A stretch of 60,811 nucleotides of DNA from Hyphomicrobiales bacterium (GCA_030688605.1 JAUYJB010000090.1:1-60811), one strand, 5' to 3'; counted from the first letter of the stretch, positions 44,288 through 53,653 are shown. Notes: generated by a model from the sequence alone, not told the origin. Numbers and translations: made by a program.

Positions 44288-44992
44288 TCAGGCCGCAAGC
44301 TCAACCATGATCCAGGCGCCGAGGATCATGGTGCCGCCGCCGACGAGCACGTGCAGGCCGCCAAGAAGTGGCGTCGCATGGCGGGCAAGGGCGCGCAGCG
44401 GCAGGGCGACCACCAGCGACAGAAGCCCCATGCCGAAGATCGAGCCAGCGCCGAATAGAGCCACATAAAGAATGCCGAGCGCCGGCCGCTCGACGGTGGC
44501 GACGGTGAGCAGCAAAAGCGCCGCCGAGCCGGCAAGCCCGTGCATCAGGCCGACGGCGAGCGCGCGCGCCGGCATCCCGGCGCGGTGGCCGTGGCGGTGG
44601 CGCGAGTGCTCGTGCGCCTGCTGCTCGCCGGCGTGGGAATGGGCGTGCAGATGCACGCTGCCGTCGGCGTGGGCGTGGGGATGGGCGTGGATGTGCTGTC
44701 GCGCCGCGCGCCAAACCACGTCGGCGCCGAGAACGACCAGCATGATCCCGACGGCGAACTCGGCCATGGTGGCGGCAGGTCCCGAAAAGGAGGCGCCGAG
44801 CAGCAGCACGGCGACCGACACCGCAAACAGCGTCAGCGTGTGCCCGACGCCCCAGGCGATGCCGAGCCGCACCGTCTCGCGGCTCGAGGCGCTTCGCGTC
44901 GCAAGAGAAGCGACCGCCGCCACATGGTCCGCATCGAGCGCGTGGCGCATGCCGAGCAGGACGCCGAGGAGAAGGGTCGATATCAGGTCCAT
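44288..44992 (-). CDS. Nickel/cobalt transporter (NiCoT/UreH-like) with His-rich loop
   Basis: Membrane protein of 234 residues with six or so hydrophobic segments and the NiCoT signature HALDADHVAAVASLATR near residues 17-33, plus GIAWGVGHTLTL. The loop between segments three and four holds over a dozen His residues (HIHAHPHAHADGSVHLHAH and the following HEHSRHRHGHR). It fits nickel or cobalt handling, either import or export. Its neighbours include an MFS exporter-like gene and, further along, EutA; a cobalt link to a B12-dependent lyase is possible but the lyase is absent here. Confidence 0.9.
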   Translation of the reverse strand: MDLISTLLLGVLLGMRHALDADHVAAVASLATRSASSRETVRLGIAWGVGHTLTLFAVSVAVLLLGASFSGPAATMAEFAVGIMLVVLGADVVWRAARQHIHAHPHAHADGSVHLHAHSHAGEQQAHEHSRHRHGHRAGMPARALAVGLMHGLAGSAALLLLTVATVERPALGILYVALFGAGSIFGMGLLSLVVALPLRALARHATPLLGGLHVLVGGGTMILGAWIMVELAA

Positions 44993-45001
44993 GGGTCTTG
45001 A

Positions 45002-46231
45002 CTACCGTTTTCTTGACAGGGGGACCAACACGATGAGCACGGCAACGAGCATGATACCGGCGAGCGCCCAGAACACCGCCTGCGGCGCGCCCAGATCGAT
45101 GAGCCAGCCGAACAGCACTGGCGCCAGCATGCCGCCGACCGCCATGCCGGTCGACACGAAGCCGAAGGACTTGGCGATCATTCCCGGAGGCGCGGCGGCC
45201 CTGAGCAGCATGTCGCGGGCCGGCCGCACCACGCCCTGGCTGAAGCCGGCGAGCGTGAACAGCACGATCAGCAGCACGCTCGGCAGGGCCACCGAGCCGA
45301 TGATCATGACGGCAACCGCCGTAAGCAGGAAAGCCAGGGCGGCGACCAGATTGTGGCGGCTGGTGCGGTCGAGGATGAAGCCGCCCATCAGCACGCCTAT
45401 GGCGCTGGCGAACAGGAACCCGGTCAGCCCCGTATTGGCCGCAGCCAGCGGCGCGTCGAACAGCGACACCACGGCGGTGACCGAAAAGGTGTTCATCCCG
45501 CTCGATGTCACCGAGGTCATGACATAGAACAGGAAGAAGGTGAGCATCGGCACCGACATGAGAAAGCGGATGCCTTCCGCCGTCGAGCCGGTGCGCACGG
45601 CCGCCGAGGACGGCGCCTCCGTCTTCTCCGGCCGCTCGGCTACGGCTGCGTCGTCGCGCAGCACGTCGCCCTGCAGGAGGATAACGATGGCGGTGATGAT
45701 GCCGACCGCGCCCGCCATCACCAAGGCCGCGCGCCAGTCGGCCAATGCCACCAGGAAGATGATCACAGCAGGCGCCATGGCGCTGCCCAGATGGCCGCAG
45801 AACGTATGGATCGAGAAGGCGCGCGCCATGCGCTTCTCCTCCACCGAGGCGGAGATGATCTTGTAGTCGGCGGGGTGGAAGACGCTGTGGCCGAGCCCGG
45901 CCAGGAAGGCGAGCGCAACCAGCGCCTCGACGCTCTGGGCGAGCGATATCAGGCCGATGGCGCCGGCCTCGACCATCAGCCCGGCGACGAGAACCAGCCG
46001 GCCGCCGATGCGGTCGACGAGAAACCCGATCGGCACCTGGACGATGCCCGAGGCGGCGTAGAAGCAGGTCATGGCGAGGCCCAGCGCGGTGTAGCTGGCG
46101 TCGAACTCGGTCTTCAGCAGCGGCAGAAGCGGCGGCAGGGTGAGATTGTAGAAATGGCTCAGAAAGTGCCCGGTGCCAACCAGGCCCAGCACCCGCGCAT
46201 CTCGCCCCAGCCTCGACACCAGCATGGTCAT
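45002..46231 (-). CDS. Major facilitator superfamily transporter
   Basis: 409 residues in 12 predicted membrane segments. The loop between segments two and three reads GFLVDRIGGR, the standard MFS motif A form, and the seventh half carries GGFILDRTSRHN. A GHFLSHFYNLTLPPLLPLLK start is typical of the FSR/fosmidomycin-resistance-like set. Substrate unknown. It ends nine bases before the NiCoT gene and begins 50 bases after EutA, so all are probably one transcription unit. Confidence 0.9.
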   Translation of the reverse strand: MTMLVSRLGRDARVLGLVGTGHFLSHFYNLTLPPLLPLLKTEFDASYTALGLAMTCFYAASGIVQVPIGFLVDRIGGRLVLVAGLMVEAGAIGLISLAQSVEALVALAFLAGLGHSVFHPADYKIISASVEEKRMARAFSIHTFCGHLGSAMAPAVIIFLVALADWRAALVMAGAVGIITAIVILLQGDVLRDDAAVAERPEKTEAPSSAAVRTGSTAEGIRFLMSVPMLTFFLFYVMTSVTSSGMNTFSVTAVVSLFDAPLAAANTGLTGFLFASAIGVLMGGFILDRTSRHNLVAALAFLLTAVAVMIIGSVALPSVLLIVLFTLAGFSQGVVRPARDMLLRAAAPPGMIAKSFGFVSTGMAVGGMLAPVLFGWLIDLGAPQAVFWALAGIMLVAVLIVLVPLSRKR

Positions 46232-46281
46232 GGCACATGCATCCTTTAGAGCGGTGCCGCGCACCGCGCCGTCGAAGTGTC

Positions 46282-47823
46282 CTAACTTCCCGCTGCCGCC
46301 GCGAGGGCCGCTTCGGGTGCCGAGAACAGCAGAGACTTGATGATCAGCGGCACCACGTTGGTCGGCCGGATCACCGCGCCGATGTCGACATAGTCGAAAT
46401 CCTTGAGCTGCAAGCCGTCGACCGAGACGATGGCGCCCTTAACGTCGAGCTCGCGGCGCAGGATCTCGCCCAGCGTCCGCCCGACATCGCCGTCCATCAT
46501 CAGGATCATCGGCTGGCCGGCCCGCAAGGTCTTCGGCATGGCGTTGCAGATGCCCTCGGCGAGGCGGTGGAGGCGCGCGTGCAGCGGCTCGCCCTCCCAG
46601 CGGAAGGCCAGCGCGACGGTGCTGTCGCCCTCGGCGATGTCGAAGCGGGCAAGCGCGCGCGCGATCTCCGCGCTCACCTGATCGGCAGTGAAGTCGCCCC
46701 TCAGATGAAGGTGCAGATGGATCACCGGCACGTTGCGCAACGGCAAAGTTTCGGGGTGCGACACCAGGATGGTGTTGCCGGAGACCTGAACCGAAAACTG
46801 CGAGGCGCCGATCACGGTGGCGCGGATGCCCTGTCCCGGGTCGTAGACGGGGTAGGGGATCTTCCTGTCCTGCAACGCCGCGACGAGCCCGTCGGCGAGC
46901 TGGCGGCCGAGATCGCCGTGATCGCCGCTTTCGCGGCCATAGATGAACTCCGCGACGCCGCCGGAAAAGGCGATGACGTCCGGCTTCGGCTCCGCCGGAA
47001 GCCAGGGGGTCAGCGCCAGCTCGGCGACGAGGCCGCGTTGCGGCTGCTGGCGGATGCAGGCGACGAGCGCCTCGACCATGGTCGCGACCAGACGCTCGCG
47101 GTCGGCGTCGGAAAGCTTTTCGCCGAGCTCGAGCGTAACGCCGGCCTCCCGCGCGATGCCGAGCGCCGGGTCCTCGATGCGGGAGATGCGGCCTTTCCCG
47201 TCGAAGGCCACGAGCCGGCCGCCGACCGCCACCGCGGCCTTGGCGAGCACATGGCCGTTGCGCACCAGGGCGAATTTGGTGGTGCCGCCGCCGATGTCGA
47301 CACAGAGCACGATGTTCTTTTCGCTCTTGGAAAACGCCACCGCGCCGGAACCGTGGGCGGCCATCACCGCCTCCAGATTGTGTCCGGCGCTGGCGCAGAC
47401 GAACTTGCCGCCTTCCGCCGCGAACAGATTGGCGATGGCCCGCGCGTTGCGCCGCTTCAACGCCTCGCCGGTCAGGATCACCGCGCCGGAATCGATGTCC
47501 TCAGGCTTCAGCCCGGCCTCGCCGTAGCAGCGATCGAAGAAGCGCTTCAGCGCGTCGGCGTCGATGGTGTCGTCGCCGCGGTAGGGGGTGAGCATGATCG
47601 GCGAGCGCCAGATCACCTCGCGGCCGACGATGACGAAGCGGCTCGACAGCGCCTCGGTGAGCCGCTGCATATGCACCATGGAGAACATCAGGTGCGAGGT
47701 CGAAGAGCCCACATCGATGCCGACCGTGGTCAGGTCGACATTGTCGACGGAGTTGATGGTCTCGCTGAGGCGGGCGCGATCCTCGGCGGAGGGATGCAGA
47801 TGGTCGAAGCCAAGTTCATGCAT
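46282..47823 (-). CDS. eutA: EutA-like ethanolamine ammonia-lyase reactivating factor
   Basis: 513 residues with the actin/hsp70-type ATPase fold: phosphate-1 motif VGIDVGSSTSHL (34-45) and CVDIGGGTTKFALV (174-187), plus FSGGVAEFIYGRE. EutA exchanges inactivated adenosylcobalamin on ethanolamine ammonia-lyase in an ATP-dependent way. The lyase genes eutB and eutC are not in this window, so either they lie elsewhere or this protein serves a different partner. Two bicupin genes directly upstream belong to a group that I recall as being called lyase-activating proteins. Starts 11 bases downstream of the nearer one. Confidence 0.9.
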   Translation of the reverse strand: MHELGFDHLHPSAEDRARLSETINSVDNVDLTTVGIDVGSSTSHLMFSMVHMQRLTEALSSRFVIVGREVIWRSPIMLTPYRGDDTIDADALKRFFDRCYGEAGLKPEDIDSGAVILTGEALKRRNARAIANLFAAEGGKFVCASAGHNLEAVMAAHGSGAVAFSKSEKNIVLCVDIGGGTTKFALVRNGHVLAKAAVAVGGRLVAFDGKGRISRIEDPALGIAREAGVTLELGEKLSDADRERLVATMVEALVACIRQQPQRGLVAELALTPWLPAEPKPDVIAFSGGVAEFIYGRESGDHGDLGRQLADGLVAALQDRKIPYPVYDPGQGIRATVIGASQFSVQVSGNTILVSHPETLPLRNVPVIHLHLHLRGDFTADQVSAEIARALARFDIAEGDSTVALAFRWEGEPLHARLHRLAEGICNAMPKTLRAGQPMILMMDGDVGRTLGEILRRELDVKGAIVSVDGLQLKDFDYVDIGAVIRPTNVVPLIIKSLLFSAPEAALAAAAGS

Positions 47824-47834
47824 GACGAAACGCT

Positions 47835-48947
47835 TCAGACTGATGCACGGCGATAGGCCGATTCATCAATAAATTCGCCCATGCGCGATTTGACCCCGTT
47901 CTTGCGCAGTTCCTCCAGATAGATCATGTGAATCCGCGGGTCCTGATTCTCGTACTCGATCTGGTTGCCGCCATCGAGCACGCTCTTGTCGACGCCGCCC
48001 GAGAACAGGCCCATCTTCGAGGCCGTGAAGGGATAGCGCAGGCTACCCAGCGCCACCGCCAGGTAGCGGGACGGCTCCTCCGCCGTGTTGTAGTGCTGAT
48101 GATACATCATGTCGGGCGGCGCGAAGACGACGCCGTGCTGCCAGTCGACGCGCCTGAAGTCCTCGTCGCCCTCGTACCACAGCAGCGAATAGCCATGGCC
48201 GGTGACGGTATAGACGTGGAAGTCGGGGCCGTGGCGGTGGCCCTTCTTGTAGGTGCCGACCGGCATCTCCGAGGAATGGGCGTGCATGGTGCCGTCGGCG
48301 AGGATGAACTTCATGTTCGACGAGCCGCCGCCGCGCGCTTCCCAGGTCTTCAATTCGAACCTGGCGAGGTCGGGGACGAAATTGGTCTCCCACATGTGCC
48401 GACCCGGCCGCTTGGGTATGAAATCGCCCTCGCCGGAGAAATAGCCTTCCTTGCCCTCGCGGTCCTTGAATTGGAAGTCGTTGTTGAAGACGAAATCGTC
48501 ATTGTGGAAGACATTCATGACGATCGGCGAGTTGTTGGTCGAGGCGAGCCTGGCGCGCTCCCGGCCGGAGCCGTTGAAATGCTGGTAGGTGGCGTTCAGC
48601 GGCAGGGCGAACAGGCTTTTCGGCCCCCATTCGAAATGGTGGCTGCGGCCGTCGGCCGTCTCGATCCGCGTCGAGCCGTGGCCGGACAGAACGTAGATCA
48701 CCTCCTCGAACAGGTGGCGCTGCGGCGCCGACTTGGCGCCCGGCGGCAAGTCGATGATGAACACGGAGACGAAATCGCCGCGCCCTTTGAGGTGCGCGAT
48801 GACTCCGTCGGTGTCGAACCGGGGCCAAGGCCCGGTCTCGACCTTGATGAGATCGATGCCGAAACCCTCAACGACCGGCACGCCCTCGCCCGCGACCCAG
48901 TCCAGATAAGGGTCGTACAGAAATCTCGGTTCGTTGCTCTCACTCAT
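47835..48947 (-). CDS. Bicupin protein A (cupin-domain, EutA-associated)
   Basis: 370 residues with two cupin barrels. The first has PPGAKSAPQRHLFEEVIYVL (metal His and Glu) near residue 95-115; the second has GTYKKGHRHGPDFHVYTVTG near 245 with three candidate metal His and a closing MMYHQHYN. An intervening RPGRHMWETNFVPDL is shared with its twin. Start has a GGAGGG site. Function unproven; by position with EutA it may deal with activation of a lyase or oxidise its product. The twin upstream is clearly a duplicate. Confidence 0.88.
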   Translation of the reverse strand: MSESNEPRFLYDPYLDWVAGEGVPVVEGFGIDLIKVETGPWPRFDTDGVIAHLKGRGDFVSVFIIDLPPGAKSAPQRHLFEEVIYVLSGHGSTRIETADGRSHHFEWGPKSLFALPLNATYQHFNGSGRERARLASTNNSPIVMNVFHNDDFVFNNDFQFKDREGKEGYFSGEGDFIPKRPGRHMWETNFVPDLARFELKTWEARGGGSSNMKFILADGTMHAHSSEMPVGTYKKGHRHGPDFHVYTVTGHGYSLLWYEGDEDFRRVDWQHGVVFAPPDMMYHQHYNTAEEPSRYLAVALGSLRYPFTASKMGLFSGGVDKSVLDGGNQIEYENQDPRIHMIYLEELRKNGVKSRMGEFIDESAYRRASV

Positions 48948-48989
48948 CGTCCGCCCTCCGGCCGTTGTGAATTGGTCAGCAGGCGAAGC

Positions 48990-50099
48990 TCATGCGGTCA
49001 CCTTCTGATAGGGCGATTCATCGATGAACTCGGACATTTTCGACTCCACGCCGTGCTTGTGCAGCTCCTCCAGATAGATGCCGTGGATGCGCGGGTCCTG
49101 GTCCTCGTATTCGATCTGGGCGCCGCCATCGCGGATGTTGACGTCCATACCCATGAAGATGTCCTTCTTCTCCTGGGTCGTCGGGTAGCGCAGGCCGCCC
49201 AAGGCGGTGGCCAGATAGCGGGCCTTGTAGGGGCTGGTGTTGAAGTGCTGGTGGAACATGCCGTCCGGCGGCGCGAACACCACGCCATGGCCCCAGTCGA
49301 CGCGGACGAAGTCCTTGTCGCCCTCGTACCACAAGAGTGAATAGCCCTCGCCTTTGACGCAGCAGACATGAAAGTCGGCGCCGTGCCGATGGCCCTTCTT
49401 GTAGGTGCCGACCGGCATCTCGGAGATATGCGCGTGCATGGTGCCGTCGGCGAGCACGAACATCATGTTGGATCCGCCGGCGCCGCGGGCCGCCCAGTGC
49501 TGCAGCTCGAACTCGGCGAGGTCGGAGATGAAATTCGTCTCCCACATATGCCGGCCCGGCCGCTTGGGTATGAAGTCGCCCTCGCCGGAGAAATAGCCCT
49601 CCTTGCCCTCCCGGTCGACGAACCGGTACGGGTTCTGGAAGATGAACTCGTCATTGTGGAACAGGTTGATGACCAGTGGCAGATTGTTGGTCGAGGCGAG
49701 CCTGGCACGCTCCTGGCCGGAGCCGTTGAAATGCTGATATTTGGCGTTGAGCGGCAGCGCGAACAGGCTCTTCGGTCCCCATTCGAAATGGTGCGTGCGC
49801 CCGTCATGGGTCTCGATGGTGGTCGAGCCGTGGCCGTCGAGGACGTAGATCACTTCCTCGAACAAGTGGCTCTGCGGCGCCGATTTGGCGCCCGGATCGA
49901 GGTCGATCACGAACATGGTGACGAAGTCGCCGCGCCCCTTCAGATGCACGAGCGCGCCCTTGGCATCGAACCAGCCCCATGGCTTGGTTTTGACTTTCGT
50001 CAGGTCGACGCCGAAGTCCTCAACGATAGGGATGCCTTGATTTCCCGCCCAGTCCAAATAGGGATCAAACAAAAATCTCGGCTCTGAAGTTTCGGCCAT
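48990..50099 (-). CDS. Bicupin protein B (tandem paralogue of the next gene)
   Basis: 369 residues with the same domain plan as its neighbour: PRFLFDPYLDWAGNQGIPIV near the start, DPGAKSAPQSHLFEEVIYVL in the first cupin, YKKGHRHGADFHVCCVKGEG in the second and FHQHFNTSP near the end. The duplication is old enough for many substitutions but all metal-ligand positions are kept, so both copies are probably functional, perhaps as a heterodimer. The ATG is supported by GAGAGGAAG. It leads the operon, 189 bases downstream of the LysR gene on the same strand. Confidence 0.88.
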   Translation of the reverse strand: MAETSEPRFLFDPYLDWAGNQGIPIVEDFGVDLTKVKTKPWGWFDAKGALVHLKGRGDFVTMFVIDLDPGAKSAPQSHLFEEVIYVLDGHGSTTIETHDGRTHHFEWGPKSLFALPLNAKYQHFNGSGQERARLASTNNLPLVINLFHNDEFIFQNPYRFVDREGKEGYFSGEGDFIPKRPGRHMWETNFISDLAEFELQHWAARGAGGSNMMFVLADGTMHAHISEMPVGTYKKGHRHGADFHVCCVKGEGYSLLWYEGDKDFVRVDWGHGVVFAPPDGMFHQHFNTSPYKARYLATALGGLRYPTTQEKKDIFMGMDVNIRDGGAQIEYEDQDPRIHGIYLEELHKHGVESKMSEFIDESPYQKVTA

Positions 50100-50260
50100 G
50101 GGTGAGCTTCCTCTCAATCTCGTGCGCTGTGTGATGGTGCAACGGTGCCCTCAAAGGCCATCGCGCCGCCGGGTAAGGGGCAGCTTCGAATACTGACCAT
50201 TAGCGGCTCGCCAAGTGACGCGCAAAGACAAAAAATCGATACGAATTAGATGCATGCCTT

Positions 50261-50270
50261 ATATCGTTAT
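50261..50270. promoter_or_regulatory. Element ATATCGTTAT in the bicupin leader
   Basis: ATATCGTTAT lies about 160 bases before the bicupin B start. It differs in one base from ATATCGGTAT, part of the LysR-type box in front of the lysR gene, so it may be a second binding site of the same regulator. A partial ATACGA element lies just upstream. Confidence 0.3.
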
Positions 50271-50287
50271 CCCATCGTTCATGGCGT

Positions 50288-51280
50288 TCAGCCCTGATGG
50301 GCTGCGACAGCGGCGCCGGCGCGCCGCCGCCCTCTGGCCGGCCGTTTGTCGGTTTTGACCACCGGCCACCACGACCAGCTGCCGCCGGCGATCTCGCGCT
50401 TGACCTGCTGGCGGATAAGGTCGTTGAGAATGGCGAAGGCTTTCGACGTCGGCCGGCGGCGGGCATGGACGACATAGAGCGTGCGCACCAGATCCGGCTC
50501 GACGATACGGCTGGCGGCGAGGCGCTTGTCGACAACCTCGCTGCGCACTGCTCCCATCGGCAGCACCGTATAGCAGACCTTGTGCTCGGCCAGCTCCTTC
50601 ATGGTCTGGACGGAATCGATCTCGAGATAGATTTGCAGCTCGATATTGCTCCTGTTGGCTGCCTCCTCGACCAGGTGGCGCAACATGTAGGGCGCGCTCG
50701 GCAGCACCAAGGGCAGTTTGGAGAGCGCGGCAAACGGCACCGTATCGCGCCCTGCGGTGATCCCGTCGGGCGGGCCAATGACGAACAGATCCTCCGTCAG
50801 CAGCGGCTCCAGCAGCAGCCCGCGCGTCGAGGACGGATTGTAGGTGAAGGCAAGGTCGAGCCTGTCGCTGGCCACCCATTCGACCAGGACCTCGCTGAGG
50901 CCCTCGGCGATGCGCAGGCTCACATTGGGGCAGGCCTCGTGATACTTCTCGACCAGGGTGGCACCGAGGATAAGGCTCACCGTCGGCGTCAGGCCGATGG
51001 CCACCTTGCCGCGCGGGGAGGCGGCGATGTCAGCGATCTCGTGCTTGGCCCGCTCGATCTGGCGCAGGATGATGCCGGCATGCTCATAGAGGAGCTGACC
51101 GGCCTCCGTCGGCGTGACTCCGCGGGCGTGGCGGTTGAGCAGCTTGACGCCCAGCTCGTCCTCGAGTTGGCGCACCTGAAGGCCGAGCGCCGGCTGGGCG
51201 ATGCGAAGGTGCCGCGAGGCCTCGCTGAAGCTCTTGCGTTCGACGATGCGCTGAAAATAGCGCAGCTGGCGGACGTCCAT
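50288..51280 (-). CDS. LysR family transcriptional regulator
   Basis: 330 residues: winged helix-turn-helix at 1-60 (QLRYFQRIVERKSFSEASRH then RIAQPALGLQVRQLEDELG) and a periplasmic-binding-protein-like effector domain. LysR boxes are ATAC-N7-GTAT-like, and one stands directly before its own start. The C-terminus has about 30 extra low-complexity residues. It lies between the bicupin/EutA unit and the tricarboxylate transporter genes, all on one strand, and could control either; it is close enough to both. Confidence 0.93.
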   Translation of the reverse strand: MDVRQLRYFQRIVERKSFSEASRHLRIAQPALGLQVRQLEDELGVKLLNRHARGVTPTEAGQLLYEHAGIILRQIERAKHEIADIAASPRGKVAIGLTPTVSLILGATLVEKYHEACPNVSLRIAEGLSEVLVEWVASDRLDLAFTYNPSSTRGLLLEPLLTEDLFVIGPPDGITAGRDTVPFAALSKLPLVLPSAPYMLRHLVEEAANRSNIELQIYLEIDSVQTMKELAEHKVCYTVLPMGAVRSEVVDKRLAASRIVEPDLVRTLYVVHARRRPTSKAFAILNDLIRQQVKREIAGGSWSWWPVVKTDKRPARGRRRAGAAVAAHQG

Positions 51281-51296
51281 GAGGGCCTTTCCAGAA

Positions 51297-51311
51297 ATAC
51301 AATATCGGTAT
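51297..51311. promoter_or_regulatory. LysR-type box ATAC-N7-GTAT
   Basis: ATAC-AATATCG-GTAT has the T-N11-A inverted form of LysR recognition sites and lies 17 bases before the lysR start codon, a usual place for autoregulation. Confidence 0.5.
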
Positions 51312-51364
51312 GTCTAATACACCGACCATAGTGTTTCCGTCTAGCCAAAAGACGCCCTGTGCGC

Positions 51365-53404
51365 TCAGAACAGCCCATAAGCGTAGCGCAGGTCGGGCAA
51401 CAGGTCGCCGATGATGGCGCGCGGCCACGGAATCCTGAGCAAATAGTCGAACAGCACGAAGTTGAAGGCCGTGATTGACGCCGCCACGGCCGCCACCTGT
51501 GACCAGCGCTCGTTGCCGTCGACGCGCATGTACAGCACGATGAACAGGAACAGAGCCGGCAACATGCCGATCAGGTAAATGCCCAGATACAGGCCGAGTA
51601 TCCAAACCAGGAACACCGTGGCGCGCCGGGCGACCAGAGCGACTGCGGCACCGGCATCGTCGACCTCCACGTCGAGGCTCATCCGTTTCGGCTTGCTCGG
51701 GTCCGATACCGCCGGTCTGCGGAACACGTAATTGAGAAGGCTCATGCCGGCCATGATGAGGGCCGTCGTGCCCATGATCAGCGGCGCAATGTTGGCGGCA
51801 AAATCCCACCCCGTGGCGATGACGACCAGGAACCCGACAAAGGCCAGGAACGCTAGGTAGAACACGACCTGCGGATCGAACCGGGGTGGCGCCAGGTTGG
51901 TCAGCAGCGCGCCGAGGCCGCCTTCGGCGCGGATCTCCCTGAGCAGCGGGCGCAGGAACCCGAGCAGGGCCAGCGCCAGCAAGACGACGACGACGGGCCG
52001 CGCCAGCCATTCCCAGCCATAGCGTCCCACCGAGATGAACAAGTAGCGCTCGACGATACCGCCGAGCACAAAGCCGATCATCAGGGGCGGGCGCGGCCAG
52101 CGGAAGCGCTTCATCCCCCACCCCAACAGGCCGAAAAAGAACAGCACCCACAGATCGCCCCAGTTGCGCGAGCCCTGGAAGGCGCCGATGACGATCAGCG
52201 TGACGATGATCGGGGTGATGATCGAGTAGCGCACCAGGGCGACCTTGGCGAACTGGTTGGAGAAGGCGAAGCAGATGCCGGCGCCGAGGATGTTGGCGAG
52301 CGCCACGCTCCACACCATCGAGTAGGTGACGTCGAGATGCGTGCTCAACATGGCCGGCCCCGGGATCAGGCCGTGGATCAGGAAGGCGCCGAGCAGGATC
52401 GCCATCGAGGCGGAGCCGGGCACGCCGAAGGCGATGGTCGGCACCAGGGCGCCGCCCTCCTTGGCGTTGTTGGAGCCTTCCGAGGCGAGGACGCCGCGCA
52501 CGTCGCCGGTGCCGAAGGTCTTCTCCGCCCCTTTCTCGGTCCGCGCCGCATGTCCGTAGGCGATCCAGTCGATGACCGAGGCGCCGATGCCGGGGACGGA
52601 GCCGAGGCCAGCGCCGATGAAGGCGACGCGTATCACCAGCCACCAGTTGCGGAACGTATCCTTGACCCCCTGCCACTGACCGGAGCGGGAATCGATTTTG
52701 GTATCGCCGGCGATGCGCCGGCGCGCGATCACCATGTCGGCGAGCTCGGGCAGGGCGAAGAGGCCGAGGGTCAACGGAACCAGGGGAATGCCGTCCCACA
52801 GATAAAGCGAACCGAATGTCCAGCGCAGGGTGCTGGTCTGTGGGCCGGCGCCAACCATCGCCATCGTCAGCCCGAAGGCAGCGATCGCCAAACCGCGCAT
52901 CGGCGTTCCACCGCTCAGCACCGCCACCATGGACAGACCGAAAACGGCGAACGCCAAGAGTTCTGGAGACCCAAGGAAAAGAATGACCGGGCGCAGCACC
53001 GGCACGCTTATCCCGAGGAGCAAGGCCCCGAAAACGCCGCCTACCATCGAAGCCGAGTAGGCGGCACCGAAAGCGCGGCCCGCCTGGCCCTTCTTGGCCA
53101 TGGGATGCCCGTCCAGGATCGTCGCCGCCGATCCGACCGTTCCCGGCACCCCGAACAGAACCGCGGGAATCGTGTCCGACGTGGTGGTCACCGATCCCAT
53201 GCCGAGCAGGAAGGCGAATGCCGAATAGGCGTCCATGTCGAAGGTGAAGGGGAGCAGAAGCGCCATCCCGACGATACCGCCAAGGCCGGGAATAACGCCA
53301 AGCGTCAGACCCACCAATACGCCTGCGGAAAGGAACGCCAGGCGATGCGGCTCGATCATGATCGTAAATGCGGTGAATGCTGCGTCGAGAAGGCTGGCGT
53401 CCAC
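51365..53404 (-). CDS. Tripartite tricarboxylate transporter permease, TctA fused to TctB
   Basis: 679 residues. The first 500 or so are TctA (12 or more segments; LGVIPGLGGIVGMALLLPF near the start, DTIPAVLFGVPG, VPGIGASVIDWIAYGHAART, FGVPGSASMAILLGAFL). From about residue 515 a separate membrane part of TctB type begins (FDPQVVFYLAFLAFVGFLVV), ending with DYLLRIPWPRAIIGDLLPDL. TctA and TctB are normally separate proteins; this fusion replaces a stand-alone tctB, which is not seen nearby. GTG start has GGAGAG upstream. Works with the TctC gene at 56499. Confidence 0.93.
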   Translation of the reverse strand: MDASLLDAAFTAFTIMIEPHRLAFLSAGVLVGLTLGVIPGLGGIVGMALLLPFTFDMDAYSAFAFLLGMGSVTTTSDTIPAVLFGVPGTVGSAATILDGHPMAKKGQAGRAFGAAYSASMVGGVFGALLLGISVPVLRPVILFLGSPELLAFAVFGLSMVAVLSGGTPMRGLAIAAFGLTMAMVGAGPQTSTLRWTFGSLYLWDGIPLVPLTLGLFALPELADMVIARRRIAGDTKIDSRSGQWQGVKDTFRNWWLVIRVAFIGAGLGSVPGIGASVIDWIAYGHAARTEKGAEKTFGTGDVRGVLASEGSNNAKEGGALVPTIAFGVPGSASMAILLGAFLIHGLIPGPAMLSTHLDVTYSMVWSVALANILGAGICFAFSNQFAKVALVRYSIITPIIVTLIVIGAFQGSRNWGDLWVLFFFGLLGWGMKRFRWPRPPLMIGFVLGGIVERYLFISVGRYGWEWLARPVVVVLLALALLGFLRPLLREIRAEGGLGALLTNLAPPRFDPQVVFYLAFLAFVGFLVVIATGWDFAANIAPLIMGTTALIMAGMSLLNYVFRRPAVSDPSKPKRMSLDVEVDDAGAAVALVARRATVFLVWILGLYLGIYLIGMLPALFLFIVLYMRVDGNERWSQVAAVAASITAFNFVLFDYLLRIPWPRAIIGDLLPDLRYAYGLF

Positions 53405-53631
53405 GTCGTCTCTCCCACTTCCAGGTTCGCTTCCCGGCGGCGCGGGGCCGCGGGACGGGGCGGGGGCACAGTCAGGTACGAACTCACCCCGCCGCTCGGC
53501 TCGGAGGCCGGCGCAACCGACGCTCGAAAAAGGTGGGCTGCCGCCGGGCCGCCTCATCGCCCGGTAAGACGGGTTCAGCTATGCCGATACCCCCAGTGCG
53601 CGACTCCTTAAGCTTTCCCCCAATTGCGACT

Positions 53632-53653
53632 GGGACCGATTGCGCTCGGTCCC
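53632..53653. terminator. Hairpin at the end of the ThDP-enzyme gene
   Basis: GGGACCGA and TCGGTCCC form a perfect 8-bp stem with a 6-base loop starting at the stop codon of the ThDP enzyme. On the minus strand no U-tract follows. It separates that gene from tctAB, whose start is 230 bases on, so it may lower read-through. Confidence 0.4.
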
